A stretch of DNA of 64,000 nucleotides from Sequoia sempervirens (GCA_007258455.2 VDFB02047230.1:159782635-159846634); one strand, 5' to 3'; positions 1 to 13,285 are shown, counted from the stretch's first letter. The notes: generated by a model not told the origin, from the letters alone. Numbers and translations: made by a program.

Positions 1-1194
1 GGTGGTGTAACATTGACTCACTGTTCACGCCACTTCAATCCTTTAACTAAGTTCTTTTCTCACCAGTCCTGCCCATAAAATGTTCTGCAACCAACCAGTT
101 AACTTTTATAATAACTTTCAAGTTAGAATTTTTCGATATTCCTCTTGTAATGTTGAAATTTGCATACCATGCCAGTTCTGTTTAGTTTGAATCTGTTAAT
201 ATATGATTATGTGGTATATTTTTTTATTAAAGTTAGTTCATGATTGGATTTATATTTTTAAATTTGTTTGGACTTATTTTTATATATTGGACTTTTTTTT
301 GGATTCTATTTTATACACAATCTTATATATTCACTATTATTTATTATTTCATGTACTTCTTATATGTACTGATATTTGAATTTAATGTACATGGATGTTT
401 ATTGTCTTGAAACTAGCATTTTTTTGTCCTAGGTCAATCTTTAATGTCTTGGGATTGATTTTGAGTGGCTAAAGATTGATCAAAATTTAGAATTCAAATT
501 TCTAGACTCCAATTCTACTAACTATCATAAGCTAACTTGATACACATTTTTGTGACTAATTATTTAAAGATGTCCATTTATGTAATTAATTCATAAGAAA
601 AATTAAGAGGAAAAAAAAAGGAAATCATTCTAGGAACATTCAATCTACAACTTAATAAAAATTCATCTACATGCTTGAGAATGTTGCCTTCAATCATTCA
701 CTTAGAATCTTAAAGTCGACACAAATAGTGGGTTGACTTAGAAGAACTACTTTAGCAATATGACAATCTTCTCTGAAGTGTTTGTAATCATTGCATTGAA
801 AAAATCAAGTATGAAGAAGATGAAGGTGAAGAGACCACAATTGCCATAATATCCCTTTTTTGATTCATTCCAACATTCTTGGAAAGTTTCAAGAACCTTG
901 GAGAGCGCCAACTTTATCAAAAAAGAATTTCGACAGTCGCAGTGACTTCAAGAGATCAAGATGAGATCAACAATACTTTTTGGGTGCAATTTCAACATTC
1001 TGGGAACTCTCCACACTTCTTGGAGAAGTTTGTTATTTTTACAAAGCATCAATTTTCATAAAGTTTGATATCTTGGGAGCTTAAGAATACTTTGGTATGG
1101 TCATAATTCATATTTGGTCCATTTAATATTTTTTCATAACTTTGGATGGAAGTGTGGAAAATAATTACATGTTAAGTTTGAAGGGCACATAATC
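1..1194. other. AT-rich sequence, no gene seen
   Basis: I see no convincing coding frame, splice pattern, LTR end or tandem repeat here. A 60-codon open frame near 879-1061 has no recognisable domain and is in the range expected by chance in such sequence. Confidence 0.6.
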
Positions 1195-2570
1195 TACTGA
1201 GGGGGCGAGGGTGAATCAATAGATCTAATCAATTCAAAATTCTTAAATTTTCTACTATTATCAAAATATATAATTCTTCACAACTAACCCTACACAATCA
1301 ATTAAAATATAAAAGTATAAAGCACACAAGAGAACACCAGATATACGTGGAAACCCAAGATGGGAAAAAACCACATTGAGAATAGCTGCTTGGAACTACT
1401 GTCCAAATCCAATCTCATAATGCAAAAATATACAAGTGCAATTTACAATGTGAAGTAGGCATGAACCTACCAGAGACATCAATCCCCTAATGTATCTGTA
1501 GGCACCAACCTATTGGAGACACCAATCCCCAATTAAAATAGTACACCATGTAGAACACTAGTCCTACCGAAATATAGAGATAATGCTTGGGGATCTTCTA
1601 TGAATCTCATACAAACATGCCAGAGTTATAGCTGACACTCTTCCTCATTGCATATGATCTTCTGATACTGGCGCAAACAATCTTCTCTTCAATTTACTCC
1701 TACAAACAACTTTTCTTCATACCAATGTAATTTTGCTACTTGCTCAACTCTTACACTCTCTCATACAATGGATTTGAACATTTGAAATATATACATGACA
1801 TTATATTAACATTCTTATATGTCGGCCAAGGATCCACAAATAGCCAGGATGACATAAGATGGACCTAAATTCAAATTACATGAAACGTGTAACACATCGG
1901 TCCAAAATCAAATTTTATTGCCTCCAAAATTATATGATGCCTTGTGCTACCACATAGACCTTAATCAGGTCCTATCTTGACACCACATGCAAGAATTGAA
2001 TTCCACATGCTACTAGTCGCTATTGTACATGTCTCAAACAACAGTTAGATGATACATAGACACATATAAATTTTTGTCAATTCAAACTTTCTGTACACTG
2101 AACAAATCCTCTGAAAACTTTAGAATATGATAGAACAAGCATAGGCATACTCTCCTTTCAAACCACATAGCCTACACCATCTCTAGAAGGGAGACATGAG
2201 AAACACTGAACCTGATAAATATTAAGCTAAAAAAATTTGGTACAATCTTTCGAATCATCACTGTCACATCTCAATAAAAATTTTGGTACAGATACATGCA
2301 ATCACACTACCTTCTAGAAGGCAGTCACATCTCAATAAAACTTGTTTGTGATATGATTTATGAGACAACTTCTCCATGATTGACACCTCTAGACACACAA
2401 CATGCTACGAAAAATATAGTATATATTTTTGTAAATCTCTACAACTCAAAATGACAAGTCAAGGGGAATATAATGATAATTCTAGTACTCCTACAACCTT
2501 TTTCATCTTTGACAACATATGACATCATCAATGATAGACTTTGACATCAATGACAACCTATGTTCAACTA
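1195..2570 (-). mobile_element. Ty1-copia-type LTR, partner LTR not found
   Basis: Read on the minus strand, a G-rich polypurine run (2571-2584) is followed by a sequence beginning TAGTTGAACATAGG, which resembles the start of plant copia LTRs with the terminal TG mutated to TA. Near 1320-1380 the minus strand carries the block typical of the 3' half of plant copia LTRs (a TTTTCCC run, then TTTCCACGTA). The far end near 1200 is C-rich (CACCCTCGCCCCCTCAG), as in Sirevirus-like LTR ends. The length of about 1.37 kb is reasonable for such an LTR. No second copy or target duplication was found, so this may be a 3' LTR of a truncated element. The left boundary is approximate. Confidence 0.45.
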
Positions 2571-2784
2571 TCTCCCCCTTTGTCATTGATGGCAAAGAGT
2601 TAAATGTTGAGCCACCCATAAAACCAATCAAACACCCACAAAGACATTTCTCCCCCTTAGATTGATTTATCCTTCTTGAAAGATTTAGCATTTTGAGTTC
2701 ACTTTCTACCCCTTTGACATCAATGACAAAGGTCAACAAAGTTGTCTCAAAAGACAACATATGTTAACTATTTAAAAGGAACCT
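2571..2784 (-). other. copia polypurine tract and 3' leader remnant
   Basis: The plus strand reads TCTCCCCCTTTGTC, so the minus strand has GACAAAGGGGGAGA directly before the LTR start. This is the standard position of the primer for plus-strand DNA synthesis. Two more copies of the surrounding theme (TCATTGATG next to a C/T run) lie at 2640-2660 and 2700-2735, which is common in the region upstream of plant copia 3' LTRs. No coding sequence of the element survives here. Confidence 0.5.
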
Positions 2785-5723
2785 AAAATCACTTTTTGGA
2801 AGGAAAATTAAGAGGACATAAATAATAATAAATAATTGTTCTAAAAAGAGTTTATAAAAGGAGTTTTTGAAGAAAGAAAGCTCATTCTTGGCATTTTATT
2901 TTTACAAACCCTAGTTTGAAGAGGCTGAGCTTGGTTTGGTCTTCAACCAAAGGACAACCTTTTGAAAATCAGTTTCATGGATGAAGACCCACCTAGTTGA
3001 TTATTGGTGAATTCAAATAGGATTCACAAGTGTGCTTATTTGTATTTAGGAAATTGGATTAAGTGTTGGTAACTTATAGATTTATTAAAGATTGTGGATA
3101 ATTTTCAGATGTGTATTAGTCAAACTGTAATTAAATATTTCAATTTATAGATTTTGAAGTTCCCATAAAATATTTATTATGAGTGTGAAGAGCATAAATT
3201 AATTATTAAAATTAATGTGAGGCTTATTTGGACCAACCATACCATTTGGACTAACCATACATATGTAAAGGCAATGATAACATTTTAAAAAGGGTTGTGA
3301 TTATTAAAAGGGAGGCAATATTCATTTTAAAAGGCTTAAAGGCCCTTCTCAAAGTTTGTCACAAACTTTGGAGCTTTTTGGAGTGTAATTAGAAGTTATC
3401 AATTCCCTTTAGAGAATCTTTGATGTCTATAAAATCTATCAAGTCATATTAATTCAACACATCAAATATTGAGCATTCAAAACAACATACAAGGAGGAGC
3501 AAATAATTATAGTTGGCAACAATATCACTCAAAAATTATAATAGTAGGCACATGACAACTATAAAATCTATCAACAACAATTTGAAGAGTAAATAATCTA
3601 GCATATATCAACTATTGGAACATCATCATTCATTTCAAGTATTTACTCCACTATAGTTTTAGTTTATATGTTAAATGTTTGATAAAATGTACACTTACAA
3701 CTAATTCATAAATGAAGTTTTAATTTTAGAAATTGAAAGCAATTATTCGATTACTTGTCAATTGTTGTTAAAATGCTCATGTGCCTTAATTTGAATGATA
3801 AACGTTTGTGAATATTCTCATGTTTTGAAAGAAGAGTTGTAGTTGTTCTTAGTCAAAATATGGAATGATTTTCAATGTTCCACCAATAGTTTGACAAAAT
3901 GCATGTGAGCTAAAGTTAGAAAAATGTTCAATTGTGAAAAAAATTATAGAGATTTAACCGTGGTATTCTAGAGTGGGTTTTCTTTCAGTCTATAGGGTTA
4001 ATAGAGAGGAGATCATTTTAATTTTAATTTTAGTAAGTGACTATCACTTGCATATATTCAATTTTTAAAAGTTTTAGTTTATTGTTTTGTGATTTCAATT
4101 CAACTTCAATAAAGATTTGTCTTCATTTATCATTTGAATTATGGAAGATAGAAAAATAACAAAATCATTTCTTAAATATCTTAGACAAAGTTGGGATGAA
4201 TTAGAAAGAACATTTCAAAAAGTTTTTTTTTGGGTTACAAGTTTAAATCAAAACAAGAGTTTTCTAGAAAATAGTCAATTTGTAATAAGTTTTCTTCCTA
4301 TCCTCATTAACCAAGATTCCAATAGGAAGAAGAGCCTAAATTGAAAGAAAAATAATTGTGTTAAAATCTTTACAATGTATGGAAAAAACTTGAACCCCAA
4401 CCTCAATTAAATGATAAAATTATAGGAATTTTGGAGGAAGTAGAGAGTTGTTTATCAATGATAGAGCAATTATACTCTATGCGAATACAAATGCTATGAA
4501 TCCGTCAATGATTTTTTTGTGGTCTTCTCATTGGCTAATGAATCTGATATAGCTAGGTCATGCACTCAATTCAAAGGATTGAATTAACCTTTCTTAAGCG
4601 ATTATTAACTATGAGGGATTTACACTTTAAATTTCAGATTAGGGGTATATCTTCTTCAATGATGTTGATACTATATGTATGGCATAAATATTTTGGGTTG
4701 GGGGGTGGCGAGCGGGGCCGAGGTTCCTAAACTTGCTAAATTGAAAAGTAATTCATATAAAAAACCTTCATTTTTATTGCAACAATCACCCTACAACTAT
4801 TGCTACAGACTATTATAGTGATGTGGGTTTTGTAAATAACATTGGTTAACAATTTTTATACGTGACACTTATGAACTACTCAATGGTTAACCAATAATAT
4901 AACTTAAAATGTTGAATTAACCAATCACCAATACTAATAGCAAAGTTGTAGTTTTACCTCAAGTGGGCCCTTGCTTAGGTAGTTATATTCTTCTAATTTG
5001 TAGAATTATCAATCGACCAATCAATCCTTCATTCACATTCAACTTGAAACCATCTGATATAAAAAATATTTTTATTCTTATTCAAAACTAATGATACAAA
5101 AAATGCTTAAAAATTACACTTATATTGCATATTCTATAATATATAGACTAACTAATCCTAGATTTTCTATACAAGGGTTAGCCCATAATATTGTGTCCCA
5201 CTTTTTGGTCAAAGTAAGACATTGAAATCAACATTTTTCACCAAAATTTCACATTATGAAACCTATAGCAACTAAACTATTAATAATTTGGAGATGATGT
5301 GAACTAGTGATTTGTAAACAACATTTTAAAAAAGTGACGTTTATGTAGTAATGTGTAACTTTTGTATAGAAAGGATAAAATTTTAAATTTTAAAATATAG
5401 ATTTATAACATCAATATCTAGTGCATTGATATTTTTTTCATAATTTTTTGTTACATTTTTTTAATTAATTTTCAAAGTCAAGAGTAATTATAATTTGGAT
5501 ATAGGTGTATGTGGTAACACAACTTATTTTGTATGTATAGAATTTTTTTTTTTTTTTTGATGAAACAAGGACACTAATATTTAACCTGCACAAATATTTT
5601 TAAGAATTTTTTTCTCTATTTTTAAAATTTTCCACTTGTGTGAAATAAATGCCTTGATATTTGGTGAAAAACCTACATTCACAAAAAATAAAAATAAATA
5701 TAACAATAAGATTTAAAATATTC
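2785..5723. other. AT-rich sequence, no gene seen
   Basis: No supported gene. A near-perfect short inverted repeat lies at 3350-3370 (ten-base arms CAAAGTTTGT around one base). A G-rich patch at 4695-4717 (GGG, GGGGGG and GGGG runs) stands out against the AT-rich background. A frame of 67 codons at 4141-4344 has low-complexity Lys/Phe/Ser composition and no domain. Confidence 0.55.
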
Positions 5724-8700
5724 TGTAACACCTCACCGTGCGAACGCTAAAGGACAACTAAAACTAACAGAATACTACACTAATTTTTTTTTGAAAGTAG
5801 AACATTACATAAGATGAACATGAACATACATTACATATAAAGCAATTATGCAATTACAATATCAACTACATCCTCTGGGGGTACACGTGATGCCATTTAG
5901 AAATCTAAACCCATTCCATAACGATAATGAACAAACCAAGATTATAGTATAAACCATGATATAGCATATGCTTAAAATAATCATACATCCATTATAATCC
6001 ATCAATAAGAAACATCCACATAGGAAAACCATAACATACTATCATCATGTGAATTCAATGGAGCATATTTCCGCATATACAACACATCAAATGACGACTA
6101 CCATAAATCAATAACCTCATAAGGTATACAAAGGTAAAAATAATACATTACATCCGTTTCAGGAGTACATTATATTGTTTGAGGAGTACATTACATCGTT
6201 TTAGGAGTACATATGCACATTCGTGCTTCCTGACAAAAAGTGGGAAAGTTACAACAAATACTAGAGCAATACAAAACTGAACATGATATAATTGAACTGT
6301 GGCGAAACTTTGGGTCCTCTACAACGACACAAACTCCGCACTTTGTGAACACTAACTAGGAACCCAATGGGGTGCAAAGCACGTTCCACCCGACCACGTG
6401 GACCTGAAGGCCCACCCCCATGCTAGGAGATGACAAGAAAGACCCACGACCAAGAACAGTCAAGCGAAAGGCAACAAGACTCAAAAACACAAAAGTAACA
6501 AAAAACATGATAAACAAGAATATCAAAAGGCTACTTCTAGAGGCTCACAAGGAAAAAGAGTAACAAGGGGTACTATAGGAAGAGTGTCATCGCATGGCCC
6601 TAACATGGGTTATCCTGGCTGCCTCCCACTCGATGCCGACCCCCATCTATAGTTATCTTGGCTACCTCTCACTAGGCGTCGACCCCATAGGGTGACACAT
6701 GCGGGACCACTAACCTTTCATGAGGACAAGGTAGTGATCTTGCCGACCATGGCCTTCTCAGTCCATCCTTAGTCTACAGAAGCAGTAATAGCATAGGCGA
6801 GGCATCTTACTTATCTTAACTAGTGTGAACTTACCCAAACCCATTAGTTAGTTTTATTACGTTATCACTTATTACACAAAATCTTCCATGGGTTATCTAG
6901 GTTGCCCCTTTGTGCATTGGCCCCCATGAAGAGCCACTCTCCCTAGTAGCATCGAAAATAAACCTCATGTCATCAAGGGGTGTACCAAATCACACAAAGC
7001 ACAAAATCATGAGAACCAACTACGTATGCAAGGCATGAACCCTCTCGCCCAAAACCCACACCAAAAGTCAACACCATGGTACAAGGTAACACCCACAAGA
7101 GCTCAAAATCAAAAATAAGATCAATGAATCACAAAGGTCCAACCATGGGAAAAAAATATAAATCAAGTTTCTTCATTGCCTCTGGAAGCCTAAAACACTG
7201 AATATCCACAAACTCCTACTGAAGGTAATTCAAACTCTTTGGGTTCCCAACCATCTCAAAATATGACTACAAGAAATTCATCACATAAAGTCCCCTCATT
7301 TCCAAAATTAGCACAAGAGAAAGATTCACATCAGGGACCACAAAATGCCTATATAAAAACAATCCAATAAAATGACCAGTGTAGCAACATCATAATAAAA
7401 TCTTGAAAATCAATCAAAGCTAATATAAACAACTCTATACAAAATCAACCACAAAATCAATGAACAACATGGTATTCAATTCTCACAATCCTTGCATCAC
7501 AAACACAATTACTCCAAAGATTAAAAATTACTTCCATTTTGCACCATTACAACTCACCCAAACTCCATTAATCCAACACATCAATCCAACAACGAACAAT
7601 CAACAATACAACCAATCATCTTTAAGAATGACCTAATCAATCATATCAGATACTTGTATAATCCTTACTGAAGAATAATAATGCAACTCTGAACATACTA
7701 TTGTGCCACCATCAAAATACCCTTTCTTTCCCATAACATAATTAAATATTACTCTATTAATGAAATTTATCTCATGAGATGTTCATTAACTACTTATAAA
7801 ACAAAACAAAAGAAGAATAAAATTCTTTAATATAAGCAAGGAAATCTAACCCAACATACTTAATCAAATCCCTTTTGATTGTTTAATTTATATCTAAATC
7901 AATATTTCTTTTGTTCTGGTTTTCCCAAAATCACTATCTACACAATTAAATAATTTTGTGATAATTTTCTTTCTACACCATACTTTATATACATTTATGC
8001 CAAAATAAGGAAACTAACTTACTTCCACAAAAGTGACTATTTACCCTTGAAGTTCCTTTCTATGAAGCTATGGCTAAACAACTTTCATGGTTCAAACATG
8101 TAAATATTTATGTATTCCTACCATACTTAAGAGGTTGTCATATTATCCTAGAAGTGTATTCATAACCAATAAACTTAAATACTAAAAGGTGCCATTCCCA
8201 ATAATTCACAAATGACTAATATCTCACTTAATCTATTCTAAACAATTGACATGGTAAATTTATAATTCAACAATAAAATAATTTATAAGAACAATCAACA
8301 CTCGCCAACTAACCCAAAGATAATCTAGAACAATCTTTTAACTATCTAAATATTTATCAATTAAATCCTCCAATTATCTAATTTAGAAAGCCATTTTCCT
8401 TGTTTAATTTTATTGTAAACCAATCCTACCAAACCTACCCCAAATATTTCAACTTAAAGCAATAATCTCAAATAACTTCCTATTTAGTAATACCATATTC
8501 TCATTTTTCAATTTTTCCACTGTAACCACCAATCTACTTTATTCAATTCTAAATATAGAAACGTTCACATAATATTAATATCATTGAATATACATATGAA
8601 TTTCATTTGTTTAATCTTTCTAAAATACTCTTTTAAATTAAGCCCTAAACACTACTACGCTTCTTTTATTTTAAACTACTCTAAAACAATTTTATATATT

Positions 8701-9012
8701 TTGCAATATTTATTTATTCCTTCATTTTAAAATTAAATAACTAAAACCCATGTATATGCAAATTCTAAATCAACTAAATTTCATATCTTCCTCATTATTT
8801 AACATACCCCAAGATATTAAAAAAAAAAAAACTAAGGAAAAGTTATATCTTAAATTATTTCAAATACCTAAAGATATCTTTAAAACTTTAACATCTTATC
8901 TCTTTCTTTTAAATAAAATATGGGACCATTCGAATCTCTCTTTATTATTATGATATAAGAATAGAGTAAAGCATGTAATAAGTAATAAAAGAATTCTACC
9001 ATTTTAATTTCG
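5724..9012 (+). mobile_element. possible long LTR or LTR fragment, unpaired
   Basis: Position 5724 begins TGTAACACCTCACCG, a common form for the start of long plant gypsy LTRs, and the next 3.3 kb has no coding frame. Within it, 6600-6940 has three diverged copies of a block that starts with a GGTTATC-type motif and ends in GACCCC or GCCCCC. The stretch at 58679-62017 starts in a similar way (TGTAAAATCCCCC) and shares loosely similar blocks. No partner LTR, primer site or target duplication was found, so the end given is only where the C-poor AT-rich tract stops. This is an inference, not a firm element call. Confidence 0.25.
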
Positions 9013-9512
9013 TCTTCTTTTGTTTTTCCTTCATAGAAGAGATTCAGCGAATTCCATGGAGGGAGGAGTAAGGATTTTAACAGTTATTATTTTTTTTGGG
9101 TTTTGTTCTCTCTTTACCCTACTACTCAGACAATGCTAAATGACTCTTAAACTGGAAATTTACAGCAACACCCAGAGACTAACAGAGTCATGATCAATAA
9201 AATATCAGTTTAGCAGGAGCCATTACAACCTCTATTTTTTTAACCATTTATAGTTTTACATCTTGACTAGAAAATGGTATAGACATCCATTGAATATATG
9301 GGATAGAGGAATTTTGCCAGATGTTGTAGTTGAAACTGCCCTGGCAGATAAGAATGCAAAACGTGGACGCATAGACACGAAATATACATAATGACGAAGG
9401 GTAAAGGATGCAGTAATGTTAAAACATAAATGTGCTCATTATTAGAATCTTGGCGGTAATTTTCTTTTTAATAAACATACTCTAAAACCCACGTCAAAAA
9501 CCTTATTTTCAG

Positions 9513-10195
9513 GCTGCAGATTCGCCAAATTGGAGAAGCGAAAGGTCATTACTAGCGAGAAGGAGTTTGGAGGAAGCGAAACCATACAATGGTTCTCATG
9601 GAATGCACGAATTGCAGGATAAGCACAAAATGAATTTGTTTAAAAGCTTTAGAAACTTCCAAGCAAATGCAATTAGCAGGTGTAAATCTAAAATTCCACA
9701 ACTCTTGCCACCGTCCTACCTGTTTATGCCAAAATGGGCTCTTTGGAATAGAACAAGGCATCCATCAAGGTGTAAAGGATAAAGGTAATCATGTAGTTGC
9801 AATTGCCTCGGTAGACATGTATACCCAAGGCAAAAGCATAAAATATACAATAACATCCTAATGCACAGCCATAGATAGAACCTCAGAACCAGTGCCTTTA
9901 TTTAACAGGTAGCAACAATAACGATTTAGAATGAAATAAAACACATCCAAAATTATCAAGTCGTGTACAAATACCCAAAGAAGATCTCTGAAACCATGGC
10001 AAGTGACTTACCTCAAGTATTCTATACAGTTTGAGTTGTGCTGTTGACGATGCTGTTGGGAAGAAAAATGACAAAGAGGAGAGTGGTGATCGTCCCTCCA
10101 AGTCCACCCCAGGCAGGTGTAAAGTTAATTTCCCGGGGCAGAAGACGTGTACAGAAAGTAGAGGCATATGCAAAAACTGTGGATGCAAAGACTAA
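9513..10195 (+). pseudogene. possible two-exon gene fragment with Cys-rich end
   Basis: A pyrimidine-rich acceptor (TTATTTTCAG) precedes an open frame at 9513-9782, starting with residues AADSPNWRSER. Two possible donors, after 9679 and after 9769, both leave two bases. The acceptor at 10028-10029 (TATACAG) opens a 166-bp exon (10030-10195) that needs exactly two bases, so either junction keeps one frame to the TAA at 10193. That exon ends with five cysteines in about 23 residues (CKVNFPGQKTC, then CKNCGC). I recognise no family. Base composition is less AT-rich than the flanks. The opposite strand also has a good donor at 10025 (GAG then GTAAGT), so strand is uncertain. A hydrophobic frame at 9057-9140 could be read as a signal peptide, but no donor in phase joins it. 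Confidence 0.25.
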
Positions 10196-11544
10196 CACAT
10201 GGCTGATTGACAGAGTGCTTCAACGCGGTGAAAATTACAGGATATTCCTCCCCGACTGTCATGTTGCGTGCCTTTGTTTTACTTACATGGCTTATCAACA
10301 CATGCATTCCTCTACTGATTTTGTTGAATTCTACATATATATCATATGTTTACTTATATATGTTGTCAATAGTTTTAGTGTTAAGGGTAAACAAAATATA
10401 AATATTTTATACCATCTATCTTCGATTGGAATAGTCTAAATGTTAAAAGGAATAAATTTCATCACATGTGTGCGTGCACAAATATGGATATAAAATAATA
10501 GATTCATGCATTTAAACCCATGCTCATAATAATGTGTGTATTGTTTTACTCAATATTGAATCTTTTGGAGCATACTTTTATATACAAAGGTACCTTGGCA
10601 TAATAATATAGCAATTTGAGAACTATAATCATTGCTAAAATCTTTCAAGGTAATGTGTGACTATGATTTCACATCAAAGTATGGTTTGAAGTTTATCTAT
10701 TTAGAAAATAGGAAGGATTAATTCTATTACTTGAATTTAGGCTTAATACTTAGTCAATCATGATCTATTGCATATAATTTTCACTAAGAAGAGAAAATGA
10801 TGAATTATTAAACCCTGAAAATGTTATATAATGAGTTGTTTGTTGGGGTGGCCATAATTTTATAATTACTTGGAATGCATATTAGAAAGGATGTCACACC
10901 CAAAATATGACTTATTTTCTTGAGTTGTCTTACATACAACATGGTGTCATTTTTCTTTAAATAGTTAGTCTCTTTAATTAGTCATTTCTAGCTTATCTTG
11001 AAGACTTTACAAGGTTGAAGCTAACCTAGGAGTTGCTACATATGAATGATATGATAATTGTTGATATCATGAGATGTCTCTTGGATAATGAATGGGTGGT
11101 CATATTAGTAGTATTGTGTGAAATGCTTGTGCCTAATAAAGCAATATTGGCACCATGTTTAAAATTCCCAAGGATCCTTAACGAACGAAATATACTAGAG
11201 CTTATGTGGCCCTTTATAAAAACTCATTTATAACGTTCTCTAATTCCTATTTATGCCTTCTTAGGTAAGGAATGATTAGAAATAATCAAGGCATGCTTAG
11301 ATGCTAAAACTAAAACCTTTTACCTCCTATTTAGTTGTCAAAATTATAGTTTAATCACATCGTAACCGATTTTAAATTTCAAGTTACCTTGTAAATTAAT
11401 TCAAATTGATTACTTAAGGCTAACCCTAATATTTACTTTATCGCATAATTCCGAAATCAAATTAAGAAATAGAATTCATGAAGTCAACAATAAATCTCAA
11501 ATAAACAACTCACTCACACGACACGAAGGGCCAAAAGTAGAGGG
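10196..11544. other. no gene seen
   Basis: This stretch is AT-rich with scattered short frames only. I see no domain, splice pattern or repeat boundary. Confidence 0.5.
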
Positions 11545-11900
11545 ATGATACATATTCAAAATTATATTTTTTTGAAATCTTATAATAAGGGATACATACT
11601 TACAAAACATAATTTCTAAATGACTTTATTTGATCCCTCAAAAGGTAAAGAAAAAGTGGGTTTTTGACAACATTTTGATAGGCGCAAAGAAGAATCCATT
11701 GTGGGTATGGTTTAAGACTTGAAGGGTTCTATCTAAAGGGGTCTTATCTAATCTTATTCAATTAAAACCTTTTAGATGGAATCCCTCAAGGCTTAAATCA
11801 TTAAATTTTCTAAAAAATATGTGATTTCAAGCAAAAATAGGACATCCTAGAAGTGGGACACACAATTATGGTAGGATCCACAAACTTGACTCCTAGATTA
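11545..11900 (-). repeat. inverted copy of the 12.8-13.3 kb repeat
   Basis: The reverse complement of this segment aligns with 12780-13285 over several blocks. These include the CTTATTATAAG block, the CCTTTTG(A/G)GGGATCA block, the CCTATCAAAATG block, and the block that reads AATGATTTAAG. The two copies have clearly diverged, so they are old copies of one dispersed repeat in opposite orientation. They are separated by about 0.9 kb. No terminal motif or coding frame identifies the family. Confidence 0.6.
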
Positions 11901-12779
11901 CAAATTTTGACTCATTCCTAAAATAGGAAAATTCAAAAATAGAATCCTAATGTAACTTTTCTAACAGTGATTGAAAACCAAGATTATTAGCATGTTGAAC
12001 AATTGGCATAATGTACACACTAAAGATTTGTCTACTATAATCTACTATCATGGAATTTATTCTCACTATTTTGTGACATTAATGATTGTTGGTAGTAGAT
12101 ATCATATTTTGAATTCTAGTTCCAATGTATGTGGGCTCCCTTGGCTACGGGTGTCTTATGTCCTCTACTATAGGTGTGTGATATTTCTACACACAATTGT
12201 TCTCATAGTTTTGGGCCAATAAAGGTCCTTATGCTACACGTTATTCATTTATTTTGTTGGATGAGAGATTAGTTTTCTTTCCAAGACACTTCTATATCAT
12301 AATTACCATAATTTATCACAATATGTTGTCACATTTCAATATAATAATTATCTAAACATGCAAATACTTTTTTGTAGTGTCAAAAATTGCACACACCTGT
12401 AATTTCACACTACACAATACCTCCCCTTTTCCATAAAAAATAAAATATCTTAATTATAACCTAATGCTATCAAAATGTACTTTTACTAAAAAATTAACTC
12501 ATTCCTAATTCTTTGGGTCCGATTTTCTCGGACGAATGTGCTGCGTGTGAATGTTTAAGTGGCATGTTGGTATCCCACTAAAATATTTGATTCAAATGAC
12601 CACTGGAGAATTATATGGTAATGTAACACTTTGTATTGGTAGTGACAACTTGTAGATATTTTTGGGACCTTATATTTTGAAAAACATAACTTTCTTTGGA
12701 AAAAAGGAAGAGATAATCTTTGATTCATGCATGAATACTTATCTTGGCTCTACAAATCTTGAAGCTTTTGAAAGTTTTG
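11901..12779. other. spacer between two inverted repeat copies, no gene
   Basis: The spacer contains only short open frames with no recognised domain. It would form the loop if the flanking copies paired. Confidence 0.5.
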
Positions 12780-13285
12780 ATCAAATAGTACATCCTTCTA
12801 GGGTGTTGCCACAATAGTGGTTTACACTTTTTGGGAGATCTTGATTTTTGCTGAAATCAAATATTTTTAGAAAATATAATGATTTAAGTATTGAAAAACT
12901 TCATTTAAAGGATTCCAATTGAATAGGGTTTGATCAAACCACCTTAGACCAAGCCCCTTTGGATAGAACCCCGCTAGTTTTCAACCATACCTATAATGGA
13001 GTCTTTTTTAGAAAATATAATGATTTAAGTATTGAAAAGCTTCATTTAAAGGATTCCAATTGAATAGGGTTTGATCAAACCACCTTAGACCAAGCCCCTT
13101 TGGATAAAACCCCACTAGTTTTCAACCATACCTATAATGGAGTCTCCTTTACACCTATCAAAATGCTGATAAAAAACCACTTTTGATTTACCTTTTGGGG
13201 GATCACATGAATTCATTTAATTTTTTTTTTTTGTATGTATTCCTTATTATAAGCTTCCAAAAAAGTATAATTTTAGTTTAATTTA
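12780..13285 (+). repeat. dispersed repeat, plus copy with internal duplication
   Basis: This is the plus-strand partner of the inverted copy at 11545-11900. It is longer because a 141-bp part of it is duplicated in tandem (12864-13145). A poly-T run at about 13218-13231 lies in a region where the other copy has ordinary sequence. I could not assign it to a known transposon family. Confidence 0.6.
12864..13145. repeat. 141-bp direct tandem duplication
   Basis: Two adjacent 141-bp units (12864-13004 and 13005-13145) differ at about three positions by eye, all transitions. The duplication is therefore much younger than the repeat that contains it. Confidence 0.9.

Noticed and set aside
8750..8953. 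67-codon open frame
   Set aside because: Low-complexity Leu/Phe/Lys/Ile product with a poly-Lys run from an A-tract; no domain and no splice context.
9057..9140. Short frame MEGGVRILTVIIFFGFCSLF that looks like a signal peptide
   Set aside because: It stops after 27 codons, and no donor in the needed phase links it to the exon at 9513. A stronger donor (GGA then GTAAGG) would remove the hydrophobic part.
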